A program made the translations under genes and the position numbers. A model generated the notes under the pieces. It searched no databases. It worked only from the letters and a program-made list of their open reading frames with translations, and had not been told where the DNA came from. From Pseudomonas baetica (lineage in GTDB: Bacteria > Pseudomonadota > Gammaproteobacteria > Pseudomonadales > Pseudomonadaceae), in contig NZ_JAIHLQ010000027.1 in the NCBI RefSeq assembly GCF_019733355.1, positions 1 to 64,000 of the forward strand: a stretch of DNA of 64,000 bases, read 5' to 3'. This document shows, one piece after another, positions 46,558-55,959 of the stretch. Within the stretch, counting starts at the first letter, position 1. Every line of letters begins with the position of its first letter.

Positions 46558-47259
46558 ATGATCAAGCGAATTGCACAAACGGCAGGTTTCAGCGGTCTGC
46601 TGGCCGCCCTGCTTCTCACTCTGCTGCAAAGCTTCTGGGTTTCGCCGCTGATTCTGCAGGCAGAAACCTTCGAGAAATCCGAACCTGCAGCACAAGTCCA
46701 CGAACACGCCGCCGGCTCTGCTGCGCACACCCACGATACCGAAGCCTGGGAGCCGGAAGATGGCTGGCAGCGCGTGATCTCGACTACCGGCGGCAATCTG
46801 GTGGTCGCCGTGGGTTTCGCCCTGATGCTCGCAGGGCTCTACACCCTGCGTGCGCCGACCAAAACCTCGCAAGGTCTGCTTTGGGGGCTGGCCGGTTACG
46901 CGACGTTCGTACTCGCACCTACCCTTGGCCTGCCGCCTGAGCTGCCGGGCACTGCTGCTGCGGATCTGGCCTCACGGCAGACGTGGTGGATCGGCACAGC
47001 CGCCTCTACTGCGGTCGGCCTGGCCCTGATAGCGTTCAGCCGTCACTGGCTGATGAAGATCCTCGGTGTGGCGATCCTCGCGGTGCCACATGTGATCGGC
47101 GCGCCACAACCACAAGTGCATTCGATGCTGGCTCCTGAAGCATTGGAAGCTCAGTTCAAAATCGCTTCGCAGCTGACCAACGTGGCGTTCTGGCTGGCCC
47201 TTGGCCTGATCAGTGCGTGGTTGTTCCGCCGCAAAAGCGATGGCCAATACCACGCATGA
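46558..47259 (+). CDS. cbtA: CbtA cobalt transporter subunit
   Basis: 233 residues from the ATG at 46558 (GAGG nine bases before it). There are five predicted membrane segments and a His-containing periplasmic loop (VHEHAAGSAAHTHD) after the first. It imports cobalt with CbtB under B12 control. Its TGA overlaps the next ATG (ATGA). Confidence 0.92.
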   Translation: MIKRIAQTAGFSGLLAALLLTLLQSFWVSPLILQAETFEKSEPAAQVHEHAAGSAAHTHDTEAWEPEDGWQRVISTTGGNLVVAVGFALMLAGLYTLRAPTKTSQGLLWGLAGYATFVLAPTLGLPPELPGTAAADLASRQTWWIGTAASTAVGLALIAFSRHWLMKILGVAILAVPHVIGAPQPQVHSMLAPEALEAQFKIASQLTNVAFWLALGLISAWLFRRKSDGQYHA

Positions 47260-47669
47260 CCTGTGACAGCGCCGCGCCGACCTTTGTGGTCGGCCTGGGC
47301 TGCCAGCGCGGCTGCCCTGCCAGCACGCTGCGCGCGTTACTCGATCAAGCCTTGCAAGCGCATCGCATCGAGCTTGGAGCGGTCAAAGCCTTGGCCAGTA
47401 TCGATTTGAAACGCGATGAACCCGGTCTGCAGGAACTTGCTGCACAATTGGCCTTGCCATTGCGCTACTTCAGCCGCGAAGAATTGGCCAATTACCAGCA
47501 ACGGCTCAGTCACCATTCACAGATCGCCTACGAACGCACCGGTTGCTATGGCGTGGCAGAAAGCGCGGCTTTGGCGCTGGCTGAACAGTTGATTCAGGCA
47601 CCGGCAAAACTGCTGATATCCCGGCAGAAATACGCTCAGGCAACATTGGCATTGGCTGGCGCTGCGTAA
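47256..47669 (+). CDS. cobE: Cobalamin biosynthesis protein CobE (CbiG C-terminal domain)
   Basis: 137 residues from an ATG that overlaps the cbtA stop. FVVGLGCQRGCPAS at the N-terminus, LASIDLKRDEPGL in the middle and the late TGCYGVAESAAL motif identify the CobE/CbiG-C fold of the corrin-ring pathway. Its exact step is not settled. It lies between the cobalt transporter and cobM. Confidence 0.9.
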   Translation: MTCDSAAPTFVVGLGCQRGCPASTLRALLDQALQAHRIELGAVKALASIDLKRDEPGLQELAAQLALPLRYFSREELANYQQRLSHHSQIAYERTGCYGVAESAALALAEQLIQAPAKLLISRQKYAQATLALAGAA

Positions 47670-47750
47670 AATCCCGATAATCCCCGTCTTTGATCATGAG
47701 CAATCTTCATCTGAAGCATTGCCCGGCCCCGCTTTTCACAGGATTCCTTC

Positions 47751-48497
47751 ATGACCGTCTACTTCATCGGTGCCGGCCCCGGCGACCCGGAACTGATCAC
47801 CGTCAAGGGCCAACGGCTGATCCGCAATTGCCCGGTGATCATCTATGCAGGTTCGCTGGTACCGGCAGCGGTGCTGGAAGGTCATCAGGCGCAAACGCTG
47901 GTCAACAGCGCTGAACTGCATCTGGAACAGATCATCGAGCTGATCAACACCGCGCACGCCAAGGGCCAGGATGTCGCGCGAGTGCATTCGGGAGATCCGA
48001 GTCTGTATGGCGCCATTGGCGAGCAGATTCGTTATTTGCGCGAGCTGGATATTCCCTTCGAGATCGTCCCCGGCGTGACGGCAACCGCGGCATGCGCCGC
48101 GTTGTTAGGCGCAGAACTGACCCTGCCTGACGTGTCGCAGAGCGTGATACTGACCCGTTATGCCGACAAGACCGCCATGCCTGCGGGCGAAGAACTTGGA
48201 AGCCTGGCGCAACATGGCGCGACCATGGCGATCCATCTGGGGGTCAATCATCTGGAGAAAATCCTGACTGAACTGTTGCCGCATTACGGCGAAGACTGCC
48301 CGATCGCGGTAATTCACCGGGCGACATGGCCGGATCAGGACTGGGTGGTGGGAACGCTGGGGGATATTGCCCAGAAGGTCGCCGCCAAAGGGTTTCGGCG
48401 CACGGCGTTGATTCTGGTTGGGCGGGTGCTGGGCAGTGAGGTATTCAGTGAGTCATCGCTGTATCGCGCCGGGCATGCGCACTTGTATCGACCCTGA
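47751..48497 (+). CDS. cobM: Precorrin-4 C11-methyltransferase CobM
   Basis: 248 residues of the SAM-dependent tetrapyrrole methylase family. FIGAGPGDPELITVKG at the N-terminus, VHSGDPSLYGAIGEQ and IPFEIVPGVTATAACAA are the methylase landmarks in the CobM/CbiF subgroup form. It methylates C11 of precorrin-4 to give precorrin-5 in the aerobic route. Last gene of the riboswitch-controlled cluster, followed by a strong terminator. Confidence 0.94.
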   Translation: MTVYFIGAGPGDPELITVKGQRLIRNCPVIIYAGSLVPAAVLEGHQAQTLVNSAELHLEQIIELINTAHAKGQDVARVHSGDPSLYGAIGEQIRYLRELDIPFEIVPGVTATAACAALLGAELTLPDVSQSVILTRYADKTAMPAGEELGSLAQHGATMAIHLGVNHLEKILTELLPHYGEDCPIAVIHRATWPDQDWVVGTLGDIAQKVAAKGFRRTALILVGRVLGSEVFSESSLYRAGHAHLYRP

Positions 48498-48520
48498 AGA
48501 CGTTCCTGAATATCACGCAT

Positions 48521-48550
48521 AAAAAACGGCGCTCACGGGGCGCCGTTTTT
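48521..48550. terminator. Bidirectional terminator between cobM and nfuA
   Basis: AAAAAACGGCGC and GCGCCGTTTTT face each other around TCACGGG. The A and T runs make it work for cobM on the plus strand and nfuA on the minus strand. Confidence 0.93.
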
Positions 48551-48569
48551 CATGCTCGCAGCGAACACC

Positions 48570-49154
48570 TTAGTAATAGGCGTTTTCTTTCTGCGTATGG
48601 TCGGTCACATCACGAACACCTTTGAGCTCTGGAATGCGCTCGAGCAAGGTGCGCTCAATGCCTTCCTTCAGGGTGACGTCCGCTTGACCACAACCCTGAC
48701 AACCACCACCGAACTGCAGCACGGCGATGCCGTCTTCAACCACATCGATCAGGCTGACCTGACCGCCATGGCTGGCCAGCCCCGGGTTGATCTCGGTTTG
48801 CAGGTAGTAATTGATACGTTCGTTGACCGGGCTGTCGGCGTTGACCATCGGCACTTTGGCGTTTGGCGCCTTGATGGTCAGTTGACCACCCATGCGGTCG
48901 GTGGCGTAGTCGACAACCGCGTCGTCCAGGAACGCTTCGCTGAACGAATCGATATAAGCGGTGAAGCTTTTGAGCCCCAGCGCCGTGTCTTCAGGCTTTT
49001 CTTCGCCCGGCTTGCAGTAGGCAATGCAGGTTTCGGCGTACTGGGTGCCAGGCTGGGTGATGAAGACGCGGATGCCAATACCCGGGGTGTTCTGCTTGGA
49101 GAGCAGATCAGCCAGGTAATCGTGGGCGGCGTCAGTAATGGTAATAGCGGTCAT
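48570..49154 (-). CDS. nfuA: Fe-S biogenesis protein NfuA
   Basis: 194 residues: an N-terminal degenerate A-type (HesB-like) domain, then a NifU C-terminal domain with the cluster-binding C152-Q-G-C155 in FGGGCQGCG. It carries 4Fe-4S clusters to target enzymes, especially under oxidative stress. Length and domain order equal E. coli NfuA. Monocistronic. Confidence 0.95.
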   Translation of the reverse strand: MTAITITDAAHDYLADLLSKQNTPGIGIRVFITQPGTQYAETCIAYCKPGEEKPEDTALGLKSFTAYIDSFSEAFLDDAVVDYATDRMGGQLTIKAPNAKVPMVNADSPVNERINYYLQTEINPGLASHGGQVSLIDVVEDGIAVLQFGGGCQGCGQADVTLKEGIERTLLERIPELKGVRDVTDHTQKENAYY

Positions 49155-49399
49155 GGAAACTCCTCGCAGGCTTGGGCGCAGTTTACGCCAATCGTTGCGC
49201 CGGACAAAGTCCTAGTATTTTTGTCGGGAAAGATTCTCGACAGACTGACCTTCTGTCCATGCCTTGAGTCAACGCCAGCCACGTTTTCCAACCATTCGTA
49301 GCTCAACCAAGAGCCGACGCCGATTACCAAAGCACAGACGACAAACATCCGATAGGCATTGTGGTGCCGCTGAGGATTGTGACAGCAGGCCCTTCTCAA
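49151..49399 (-). CDS. Possible small membrane protein upstream of nfuA
   Basis: 82 codons, of which residues ~18-34 (MFVVCALVIGVGSWLSYEW) would form a single membrane helix. The second half reads like non-coding leader of nfuA, and the stop overlaps the nfuA ATG. No recognised family. It could equally be the nfuA promoter region with a chance frame. Confidence 0.25.
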   Translation of the reverse strand: MRRACCHNPQRHHNAYRMFVVCALVIGVGSWLSYEWLENVAGVDSRHGQKVSLSRIFPDKNTRTLSGATIGVNCAQACEEFP

Positions 49400-49406
49400 A
49401 GGCCGA

Positions 49407-51689
49407 TCAGAGATTCTCGTATCGATTCATGTCCAGCACCCCCTCTTCAACCGGATTGGTTTCGTGGAGGTACTGGCTCAAGTCGTGAAAATAGAACCAG
49501 AACTGCGGATGACTGCGGCGAATACCCCAGCGTTCGACGATTTTTTCGAAGCGGTTGGCGTCTTTGGCGTTTTCCATTGCATCGACAAACTCAGGCACTT
49601 GCTCGGCGGGAATATTGAAGATGAAGTTCGGATAACTGCTGAGCACGCCCGGGTAAAGAGTGATCGTGTCGAGGCCCGGCTGATAACGCAGCGACTCACC
49701 GAGCAAGAACGCCACGTTGCTGTGCGCGCGATTGCGCAACAGGCTATAGACCTCGCGTTTGCCGCTGGACGTTTCAATACGCAACATCGTCGCTTCCGGC
49801 AACTGGTCGATCACCTTCAACCCGGCGGCGGGACGCGATGTCAGGCGACTGAGCGCCTGTTCGGCGCTTTGCAGCGCCGGATCGATATTCGGGCGTGAGC
49901 AATAGGCGCCCTCGCAACGGTTGATCGGGTCAGGTCGGGCGTTGAGGTCGCCATAACGCGCCAGCAACTGCATGGCGAAATCGTGTTTCGGGTCTTTCTT
50001 GTTGAGTTTCAGCGCGGTCGGCTTGTCGTCGTCGATGGACTCGTAATCCAGCCACATCTTGAACTGGCCACTGCTCTGATACCAATCGTCGAGGTAATCC
50101 TCACGGGAGTCAGCGGGCATCAGGCGCAGGAAGTTTTGCTCGGCGCCGTTACGGATCAGATCGAAATACAGGCGGGTTTGCGCCTGATGCGAAACGTTGC
50201 CGAACACATCGAAGTTGACCGCCAACTGGTAATAGGTGCGCTCAAGCAACGGATAGTCGAACAACCACATCGTCTGCGGCACCTCGCCGATCAGGCCTTT
50301 GGTGACCGAGGCGCTGTCGAAATGGCGAAAGATGCTCAGCAATGCGTTGTCGTTGCCCGCCCACAGCGTCGACCAGCTCGGCGCCGGTTGGTCGGCGTAA
50401 CTGTCACGGCGCAGGGCTTCGTATTCGTTACGTTTGTTGCGGTAGTTGCGCCAAAGGCTCAGGACACTGCCAACATCGTCGTTTTGCCCAGGCATAGCCA
50501 GCAACGGTGTGGCCTGACCACGATAGTTGGGGTCGGTGATGTACAAGTCATGTTCCGGAGCCTGGAACAGCGCCCAGAAATTATCGCGAATCACGTCGGT
50601 CGCGATCTGCCCACGGCACACCGGGCCACGAATAAAGGTACGGACGAAATACTCGGCGTTATCGAGCATGAACTGATAGCGCGCCTGCGCCGGAATGGCC
50701 TCGAACGTGGCGAACGGATTGGCCCGGCTCTGCGGCCCGTAACCCGGCAAGGCGTTGACCTGCCAGTTGCCGCTGTAGAACAGGCTTTTGACCCGCGCCA
50801 TTTTTGCCGCGCTCAGCGGGTAGGTGATGTGCGTTTTGTGAACGATCACGCCTTGCACCGGCCACAAGCGGTAATACACCTGAGTGCCCGGATCGTCATT
50901 CGGGCGACGAGTGGCAATCAGGTCTATCGGTTGCCCGGTCGGTGTACGCGACCGCACCCACTGAAAGTAATGCCCTGGCTCACCGTCCTTGAAATAGATG
51001 TGCGCCAGAAACCAGTGTTCGAACAACCAGCGCCCGACCAGGCTCTCGCGGGCACCGGGCGTATTGAGCAGGTTTTCCCACTGAACGATCTGCAGCGCTT
51101 CCTTGCTGCTGGGCGCCAGACCCTGCTCGTCAATCGGCGCGCCGGACGCCAGCCAGCGTTGCAGCGTTTGGTATTGCTGATCAGTCAGACCGGTGACCGC
51201 CAGCGGCATGCCTTCTTTCGGATGGGCACCGGCGTAACCCTCGAACTCGGAAGGCATTGCGCACATGTTTTCGCGGTTCAGACCCAGGGCGATTTCTTCT
51301 GGCAGTTTGGCGTTCGGCGTCAACGGGGTTTTGTGCCCCAGCTCCAACATGCGCGTCATCAAAGCCGCCTGACTGCCCTGTGCATCAAGTACCGAATAGA
51401 AACCCTTTTGCTGCCAGTTGCGCTTGCCGAAAGCGTCGTAGAACAACCGGGTAGTTGGCGCCGCCTGAGCGCGCTCGCCGTCGTAGACCGGCATTTTGCT
51501 CGCGCCACGCTCGGCGCCTTCGCCGCTGCCCAGGTTGAGCTGACAAGCGGAGTCGTAGCACGCATGGCAGGCCACGCACTTCTCGGTGAAAATCGGTTGG
51601 ATATCACGGGTATAGGAAAGCACGGGATCTTGCGCCGCAGCGCCCCAGCTCAAGAACAGCAAAACGATGCTGATGACGCGGTACGACAT
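49407..51689 (-). CDS. cti: Fatty acid cis/trans isomerase Cti
   Basis: 760 residues from the ATG at 51689. A signal peptide (VISIVLLFLSWGAAA) is followed by a c-type heme site C-V-A-C-H near residue 38, which is required in Cti. The long periplasmic body matches the family throughout (YTRDIQPIFTEKC, MWLFDYPLLERTYYQLAVNFDVFGN, HPQFWFYFHDLSQYL). Cti isomerises cis-unsaturated membrane fatty acids to trans for solvent and heat stress in pseudomonads. Confidence 0.94.
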   Translation of the reverse strand: MSYRVISIVLLFLSWGAAAQDPVLSYTRDIQPIFTEKCVACHACYDSACQLNLGSGEGAERGASKMPVYDGERAQAAPTTRLFYDAFGKRNWQQKGFYSVLDAQGSQAALMTRMLELGHKTPLTPNAKLPEEIALGLNRENMCAMPSEFEGYAGAHPKEGMPLAVTGLTDQQYQTLQRWLASGAPIDEQGLAPSSKEALQIVQWENLLNTPGARESLVGRWLFEHWFLAHIYFKDGEPGHYFQWVRSRTPTGQPIDLIATRRPNDDPGTQVYYRLWPVQGVIVHKTHITYPLSAAKMARVKSLFYSGNWQVNALPGYGPQSRANPFATFEAIPAQARYQFMLDNAEYFVRTFIRGPVCRGQIATDVIRDNFWALFQAPEHDLYITDPNYRGQATPLLAMPGQNDDVGSVLSLWRNYRNKRNEYEALRRDSYADQPAPSWSTLWAGNDNALLSIFRHFDSASVTKGLIGEVPQTMWLFDYPLLERTYYQLAVNFDVFGNVSHQAQTRLYFDLIRNGAEQNFLRLMPADSREDYLDDWYQSSGQFKMWLDYESIDDDKPTALKLNKKDPKHDFAMQLLARYGDLNARPDPINRCEGAYCSRPNIDPALQSAEQALSRLTSRPAAGLKVIDQLPEATMLRIETSSGKREVYSLLRNRAHSNVAFLLGESLRYQPGLDTITLYPGVLSSYPNFIFNIPAEQVPEFVDAMENAKDANRFEKIVERWGIRRSHPQFWFYFHDLSQYLHETNPVEEGVLDMNRYENL

Positions 51690-51845
51690 GTCCCTGATCC
51701 CGATCCTGAAGAAAAACGCCGCGATTCTACAGTATGACGGTCGTACCAACATGAGCGATATTCATGCAAAACCGCCACATGCTCTAAAAGCGCACAGGTT
51801 TGTTATGATCCCGCTCCTTCGTAATGGTCTTTCCGAGTAGTCCAA

Positions 51846-54800
51846 ATGTCCGATCGCAGCGTCCGCCTTCAAGCTCTCAAGCACGCCCTCAAAGAGCGCA
51901 TCCTGATACTCGACGGCGGTATGGGCACGATGATCCAGAGCTACAAGCTCGAAGAGCAGGATTATCGCGGCAAACGCTTTGCGGATTGGCCGAGTGACGT
52001 CAAGGGCAACAACGACCTCTTGGTGATTACCCGTCCGGACGTGATCGGCGGCATCGAAAAGGCTTATCTGGATGCCGGCGCCGACATTCTCGAAACCAAC
52101 ACCTTCAACGCCACGCGCATTTCCATGGCCGATTACGGCATGGAAGAACTGGCTTACGAACTAAACGTAGAAGGCGCGCGCCTGGCGCGCAAGATCGCCG
52201 ACGCCAAAACCCTGGAGAACCCGGACAAGCCGCGCTTCGTCGCTGGCGTGCTCGGCCCGACCAGCCGCACCTGTTCGCTGTCGCCCGACGTCAACAACCC
52301 TGGCTACCGCAACGTCACCTTTGATGAACTGGTGGAGAACTACACCGAAGCCACCAAAGGCCTGATCGAAGGCGGCGCCGACCTGATTCTGATCGAAACC
52401 ATCTTCGATACCCTCAACGCCAAAGCGGCGATCTTCGCCGTGCAAGGCGTGTTCGAAGAGCTGCACCTCGAATTGCCGATCATGATTTCCGGGACCATCA
52501 CCGACGCCTCCGGCCGCACCCTGTCGGGCCAGACCACCGAAGCGTTCTGGAACTCGGTGGCGCACGCCAAGCCCATCTCGGTCGGTCTCAACTGCGCGCT
52601 CGGCGCCAGTGAACTACGTCCATACCTGGAAGAACTGTCGAACAAGGCCAGCACGCACGTTTCCGCGCACCCGAACGCCGGTCTGCCAAACGAGTTCGGT
52701 GAGTACGACGAACTGCCGTCGCAAACCGCCAAGGTCATCGAAGAGTTCGCCCAAAGCGGCTTCCTCAATATTGTCGGCGGCTGCTGCGGCACCACGCCGG
52801 GGCACATCGAGGCCATCGCCAACGCCGTGGCCGGTTACGCACCGCGGCAGATCCCGGATATTCCCAAGGCCTGCCGCCTCTCGGGTCTGGAACCGTTCAC
52901 CATCGATCGCAGCTCGCTGTTCGTCAACGTTGGCGAGCGGACCAACATCACAGGTTCGGCCAAGTTCGCCCGTCTGATCCGCGAAGACAACTACACCGAA
53001 GCCCTGGAAGTCGCCCTGCAGCAGGTCGAGGCCGGCGCGCAGGTGATCGACATCAACATGGACGAAGGGATGCTCGATTCGAAGAAGGCCATGGTGACCT
53101 TCCTCAATCTGATTGCCGGCGAACCGGACATCTCCCGCGTACCGATCATGATCGACTCCTCGAAATGGGAAGTGATCGAAGCTGGCCTGAAATGCATTCA
53201 GGGCAAGGGCATTGTCAACTCGATCAGCATGAAAGAAGGCGTCGAGCAGTTCATTCATCACGCCAAACTGTGCAAGCGCTACGGCGCCGCCGTGGTGGTG
53301 ATGGCGTTCGACGAAGCCGGCCAGGCCGACACCGAAGCGCGCAAGAAAGAAATCTGCAAGCGCTCTTATGACATTCTGGTCAACGAAGTCGGCTTCCCGC
53401 CGGAAGACATCATCTTCGACCCGAACATCTTCGCCGTGGCCACCGGCATCGAAGAACACAACAACTACGCTGTGGACTTCATTAATGCCTGCGCCTACAT
53501 CCGCGACGAACTGCCATATGCGCTGACCTCCGGCGGCGTGTCCAACGTGTCGTTCTCGTTCCGTGGCAACAACCCGGTGCGTGAGGCGATTCACTCGGTG
53601 TTCCTGCTGTACGCGATCCGCGCCGGCCTGACCATGGGCATCGTCAACGCCGGTCAGCTGGAAATCTACGACCAGATCCCGCAGGAACTGCGCGATGCGG
53701 TAGAAGACGTGGTGCTCAACCGCACACCGGAAGGCACCGACGCCCTCCTCGCCATCGCCGACAAATACAAGGGCGACGGCAGCGTCAAGGAAGCCGAGAC
53801 CGAAGAGTGGCGCAGCTGGGACGTCAACAAGCGTCTGGAGCACGCACTGGTCAAGGGCATCACCACACACATCGTTGAAGACACCGAACAATCGCGCCAG
53901 TCATTCGCCCGCCCGATCGAAGTGATCGAAGGCCCGCTGATGTCGGGCATGAACATCGTCGGAGACCTGTTCGGCGCCGGCAAAATGTTCCTGCCGCAGG
54001 TGGTCAAATCCGCCCGTGTAATGAAACAGGCCGTAGCGCACCTGATCCCGTTCATCGAACTGGAAAAAGGTGACAAACCTGAGGCCAAGGGCAAGATCCT
54101 CATGGCCACGGTGAAAGGCGACGTACACGACATCGGCAAGAACATCGTGGGCGTGGTGCTTGGCTGCAACGGCTACGACATCGTCGACCTCGGCGTCATG
54201 GTCCCGGCGGAAAAGATCCTGCAAGTAGCCAAAGAGCAGAAGTGCGACATCATCGGGCTGTCCGGTCTGATCACGCCTTCGCTGGATGAAATGGTTCACG
54301 TTGCCCGCGAAATGCAGCGTCAAGACTTCCACTTGCCGTTGATGATCGGTGGCGCGACCACGTCCAAGGCCCACACGGCGGTCAAGATCGAGCCCAAGTA
54401 CAGCAACGACGCCGTGGTTTACGTGACCGACGCCTCCCGCGCGGTCGGCGTGGCAACGCAGTTGCTGTCCAAGGAATTGAAGGCCGGTTTCGTTGAAAGA
54501 ACCCGTGCCGAATACGTCGAAGTGCGCGAGCGTACCGCCAACCGCAGTGCCCGCACCGAACGTCTGAGCTACGCCGCCGCCATCGCGAAAAAACCGCAGT
54601 TCGACTGGGCCAATTACCAGCCGGTCAAACCGACCTTCACCGGCAGCAAAGTGCTGGAGAACATCGACCTCAAGGTACTGGCCGAGTACATCGACTGGAC
54701 GCCGTTCTTCATCTCCTGGGATCTGGCCGGCAAGTTCCCGCGCATCCTCGAAGACGAAGTGGTCGGTGAAGCCGCCACAGCCTTGTACAAAGACGCTCAG

Positions 54801-55556
54801 GAAATGCTCGCCAAACTGATCGACGAGAAACTGATCAGTGCCCGTGCGGTGTTCGGCTTCTGGCCAGCCAATCAGGTGCATGACGACGACATCGAGCTGT
54901 ACGGCGATGACGGCAAGCCACTGGCCAAGCTGCATCATCTGCGTCAGCAGATCATCAAAACAGACGGCAAACCCAACTTCTCGCTGGCCGACTTCGTGGC
55001 GCCCAAGGACAGCGAAGTGACTGACTACGTCGGCGGTTTCATCACCACCGCCGGTATCGGCGCCGAAGAAGTGGCCAAGGCTTATCAGGATGCCGGCGAC
55101 GACTACAACTCGATCATGGTCAAGGCACTCGCCGACCGTTTGGCCGAGGCGTGCGCCGAATGGCTGCACCAGCAGGTGCGTAAAAAACACTGGGGCTATG
55201 TCCGGGATGAAGTGCTCGACAACGAAGCGCTGATCAAAGAGCAATACTCTGGCATTCGTCCTGCGCCGGGTTATCCCGCGTGCCCGGATCACACCGAGAA
55301 AGCTGCATTGTTCGCCCTGCTCGATCCTGAAGCCGCCGAAATGCGCGCCGGGCGCAGCGGTGTATTCCTCACTGAGCACTACGCGATGTTCCCGGCGGCA
55401 GCGGTCAGCGGCTGGTATTTCGCCCACCCGCAGGCGCAGTACTTCGCCGTTGGCAAGGTCGATAAGGACCAGGTGCAGAGCTACACCTCGCGTAAAGGTC
55501 AGGAACTGAGCGTGACGGAGCGCTGGCTGGCGCCGAATCTGGGTTACGACAACTAA
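51846..55556 (+). CDS. metH: Cobalamin-dependent methionine synthase MetH
   Basis: 1236 residues, full length. Homocysteine/zinc domain with DGGMGTMIQ, Cys250 in GLNCALG and Cys313-Cys314 in GGCCGTTP. Pterin domain (VGERTNITGS ... DINMDEG). Cobalamin cap and Rossmann domain with axial His761 in GDVHDIGKN. C-terminal S-adenosylmethionine activation domain with RPAPGYPACPDHTEK and the late SGWYFAHP. It transfers methyl from 5-methyl-THF to homocysteine through bound B12, a consumer of the pathway encoded upstream. No riboswitch is visible in its short leader. Confidence 0.97.
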   Translation: MSDRSVRLQALKHALKERILILDGGMGTMIQSYKLEEQDYRGKRFADWPSDVKGNNDLLVITRPDVIGGIEKAYLDAGADILETNTFNATRISMADYGMEELAYELNVEGARLARKIADAKTLENPDKPRFVAGVLGPTSRTCSLSPDVNNPGYRNVTFDELVENYTEATKGLIEGGADLILIETIFDTLNAKAAIFAVQGVFEELHLELPIMISGTITDASGRTLSGQTTEAFWNSVAHAKPISVGLNCALGASELRPYLEELSNKASTHVSAHPNAGLPNEFGEYDELPSQTAKVIEEFAQSGFLNIVGGCCGTTPGHIEAIANAVAGYAPRQIPDIPKACRLSGLEPFTIDRSSLFVNVGERTNITGSAKFARLIREDNYTEALEVALQQVEAGAQVIDINMDEGMLDSKKAMVTFLNLIAGEPDISRVPIMIDSSKWEVIEAGLKCIQGKGIVNSISMKEGVEQFIHHAKLCKRYGAAVVVMAFDEAGQADTEARKKEICKRSYDILVNEVGFPPEDIIFDPNIFAVATGIEEHNNYAVDFINACAYIRDELPYALTSGGVSNVSFSFRGNNPVREAIHSVFLLYAIRAGLTMGIVNAGQLEIYDQIPQELRDAVEDVVLNRTPEGTDALLAIADKYKGDGSVKEAETEEWRSWDVNKRLEHALVKGITTHIVEDTEQSRQSFARPIEVIEGPLMSGMNIVGDLFGAGKMFLPQVVKSARVMKQAVAHLIPFIELEKGDKPEAKGKILMATVKGDVHDIGKNIVGVVLGCNGYDIVDLGVMVPAEKILQVAKEQKCDIIGLSGLITPSLDEMVHVAREMQRQDFHLPLMIGGATTSKAHTAVKIEPKYSNDAVVYVTDASRAVGVATQLLSKELKAGFVERTRAEYVEVRERTANRSARTERLSYAAAIAKKPQFDWANYQPVKPTFTGSKVLENIDLKVLAEYIDWTPFFISWDLAGKFPRILEDEVVGEAATALYKDAQEMLAKLIDEKLISARAVFGFWPANQVHDDDIELYGDDGKPLAKLHHLRQQIIKTDGKPNFSLADFVAPKDSEVTDYVGGFITTAGIGAEEVAKAYQDAGDDYNSIMVKALADRLAEACAEWLHQQVRKKHWGYVRDEVLDNEALIKEQYSGIRPAPGYPACPDHTEKAALFALLDPEAAEMRAGRSGVFLTEHYAMFPAAAVSGWYFAHPQAQYFAVGKVDKDQVQSYTSRKGQELSVTERWLAPNLGYDN

Positions 55557-55574
55557 TCCAGCCTGACGCAAAAC

Positions 55575-55670
55575 TCTGTGGGAGCGAGCCTGCTCGCGAA
55601 AGCGGTCGATCATTCGACATTGATGTTGACTGACACGACGCCTTCGCGAGCAGGCTCGCTCCCACAGTGG
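55575..55670. repeat. REPIN downstream of metH
   Basis: CTGTGGGAGCGAGCCTGCTC (from 55576) and GAGCAGGCTCGCTCCCACAG (to ~55668) are near-perfect inverses separated by ~50 bases. It may protect the metH 3' end. Confidence 0.9.
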
Positions 55671-55734
55671 TTTTTGCGGTGCCCTTGAAACGGTTGGCTA
55701 TGCTTATCTGACACACATGGCAGACGAGGGATTT

Positions 55735-55953
55735 ATGGACGATCCAGTCGACAACAAACCGCCGAGTTTCTGGCAGATGCTGCACAGCGTGATGGCAGCG
55801 GCGTTCGGCGTGCAGAGCGGCAAGAACCGGGCAAGGGACTTCACCCACGGCAAACCCAGTCATTTCGTGATACTGGGGATTGTGTTCACCGCGGTGTTTG
55901 CGCTGACGCTGTTTGCCATCGTCAAACTGGTCGTGCATTTCGCCGGTGTCTGA
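55735..55953 (+). CDS. DUF2970 small membrane protein
   Basis: 72 residues from the ATG at 55735 (GAGGGA just before it). FWQMLHSVMAAAFGVQS followed by a single C-terminal helix (VILGIVFTAVFALTLFAIVKLVV) matches the DUF2970 family of short inner-membrane proteins. Function unknown. Confidence 0.85.
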   Translation: MDDPVDNKPPSFWQMLHSVMAAAFGVQSGKNRARDFTHGKPSHFVILGIVFTAVFALTLFAIVKLVVHFAGV

Positions 55954-55959
55954 CGTGCT

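Noticed and set aside
53901..55613. 570-codon minus-strand frame opposite metH
   Set aside because: Shadow of metH caused by GC-rich third positions; also enters a REPIN.
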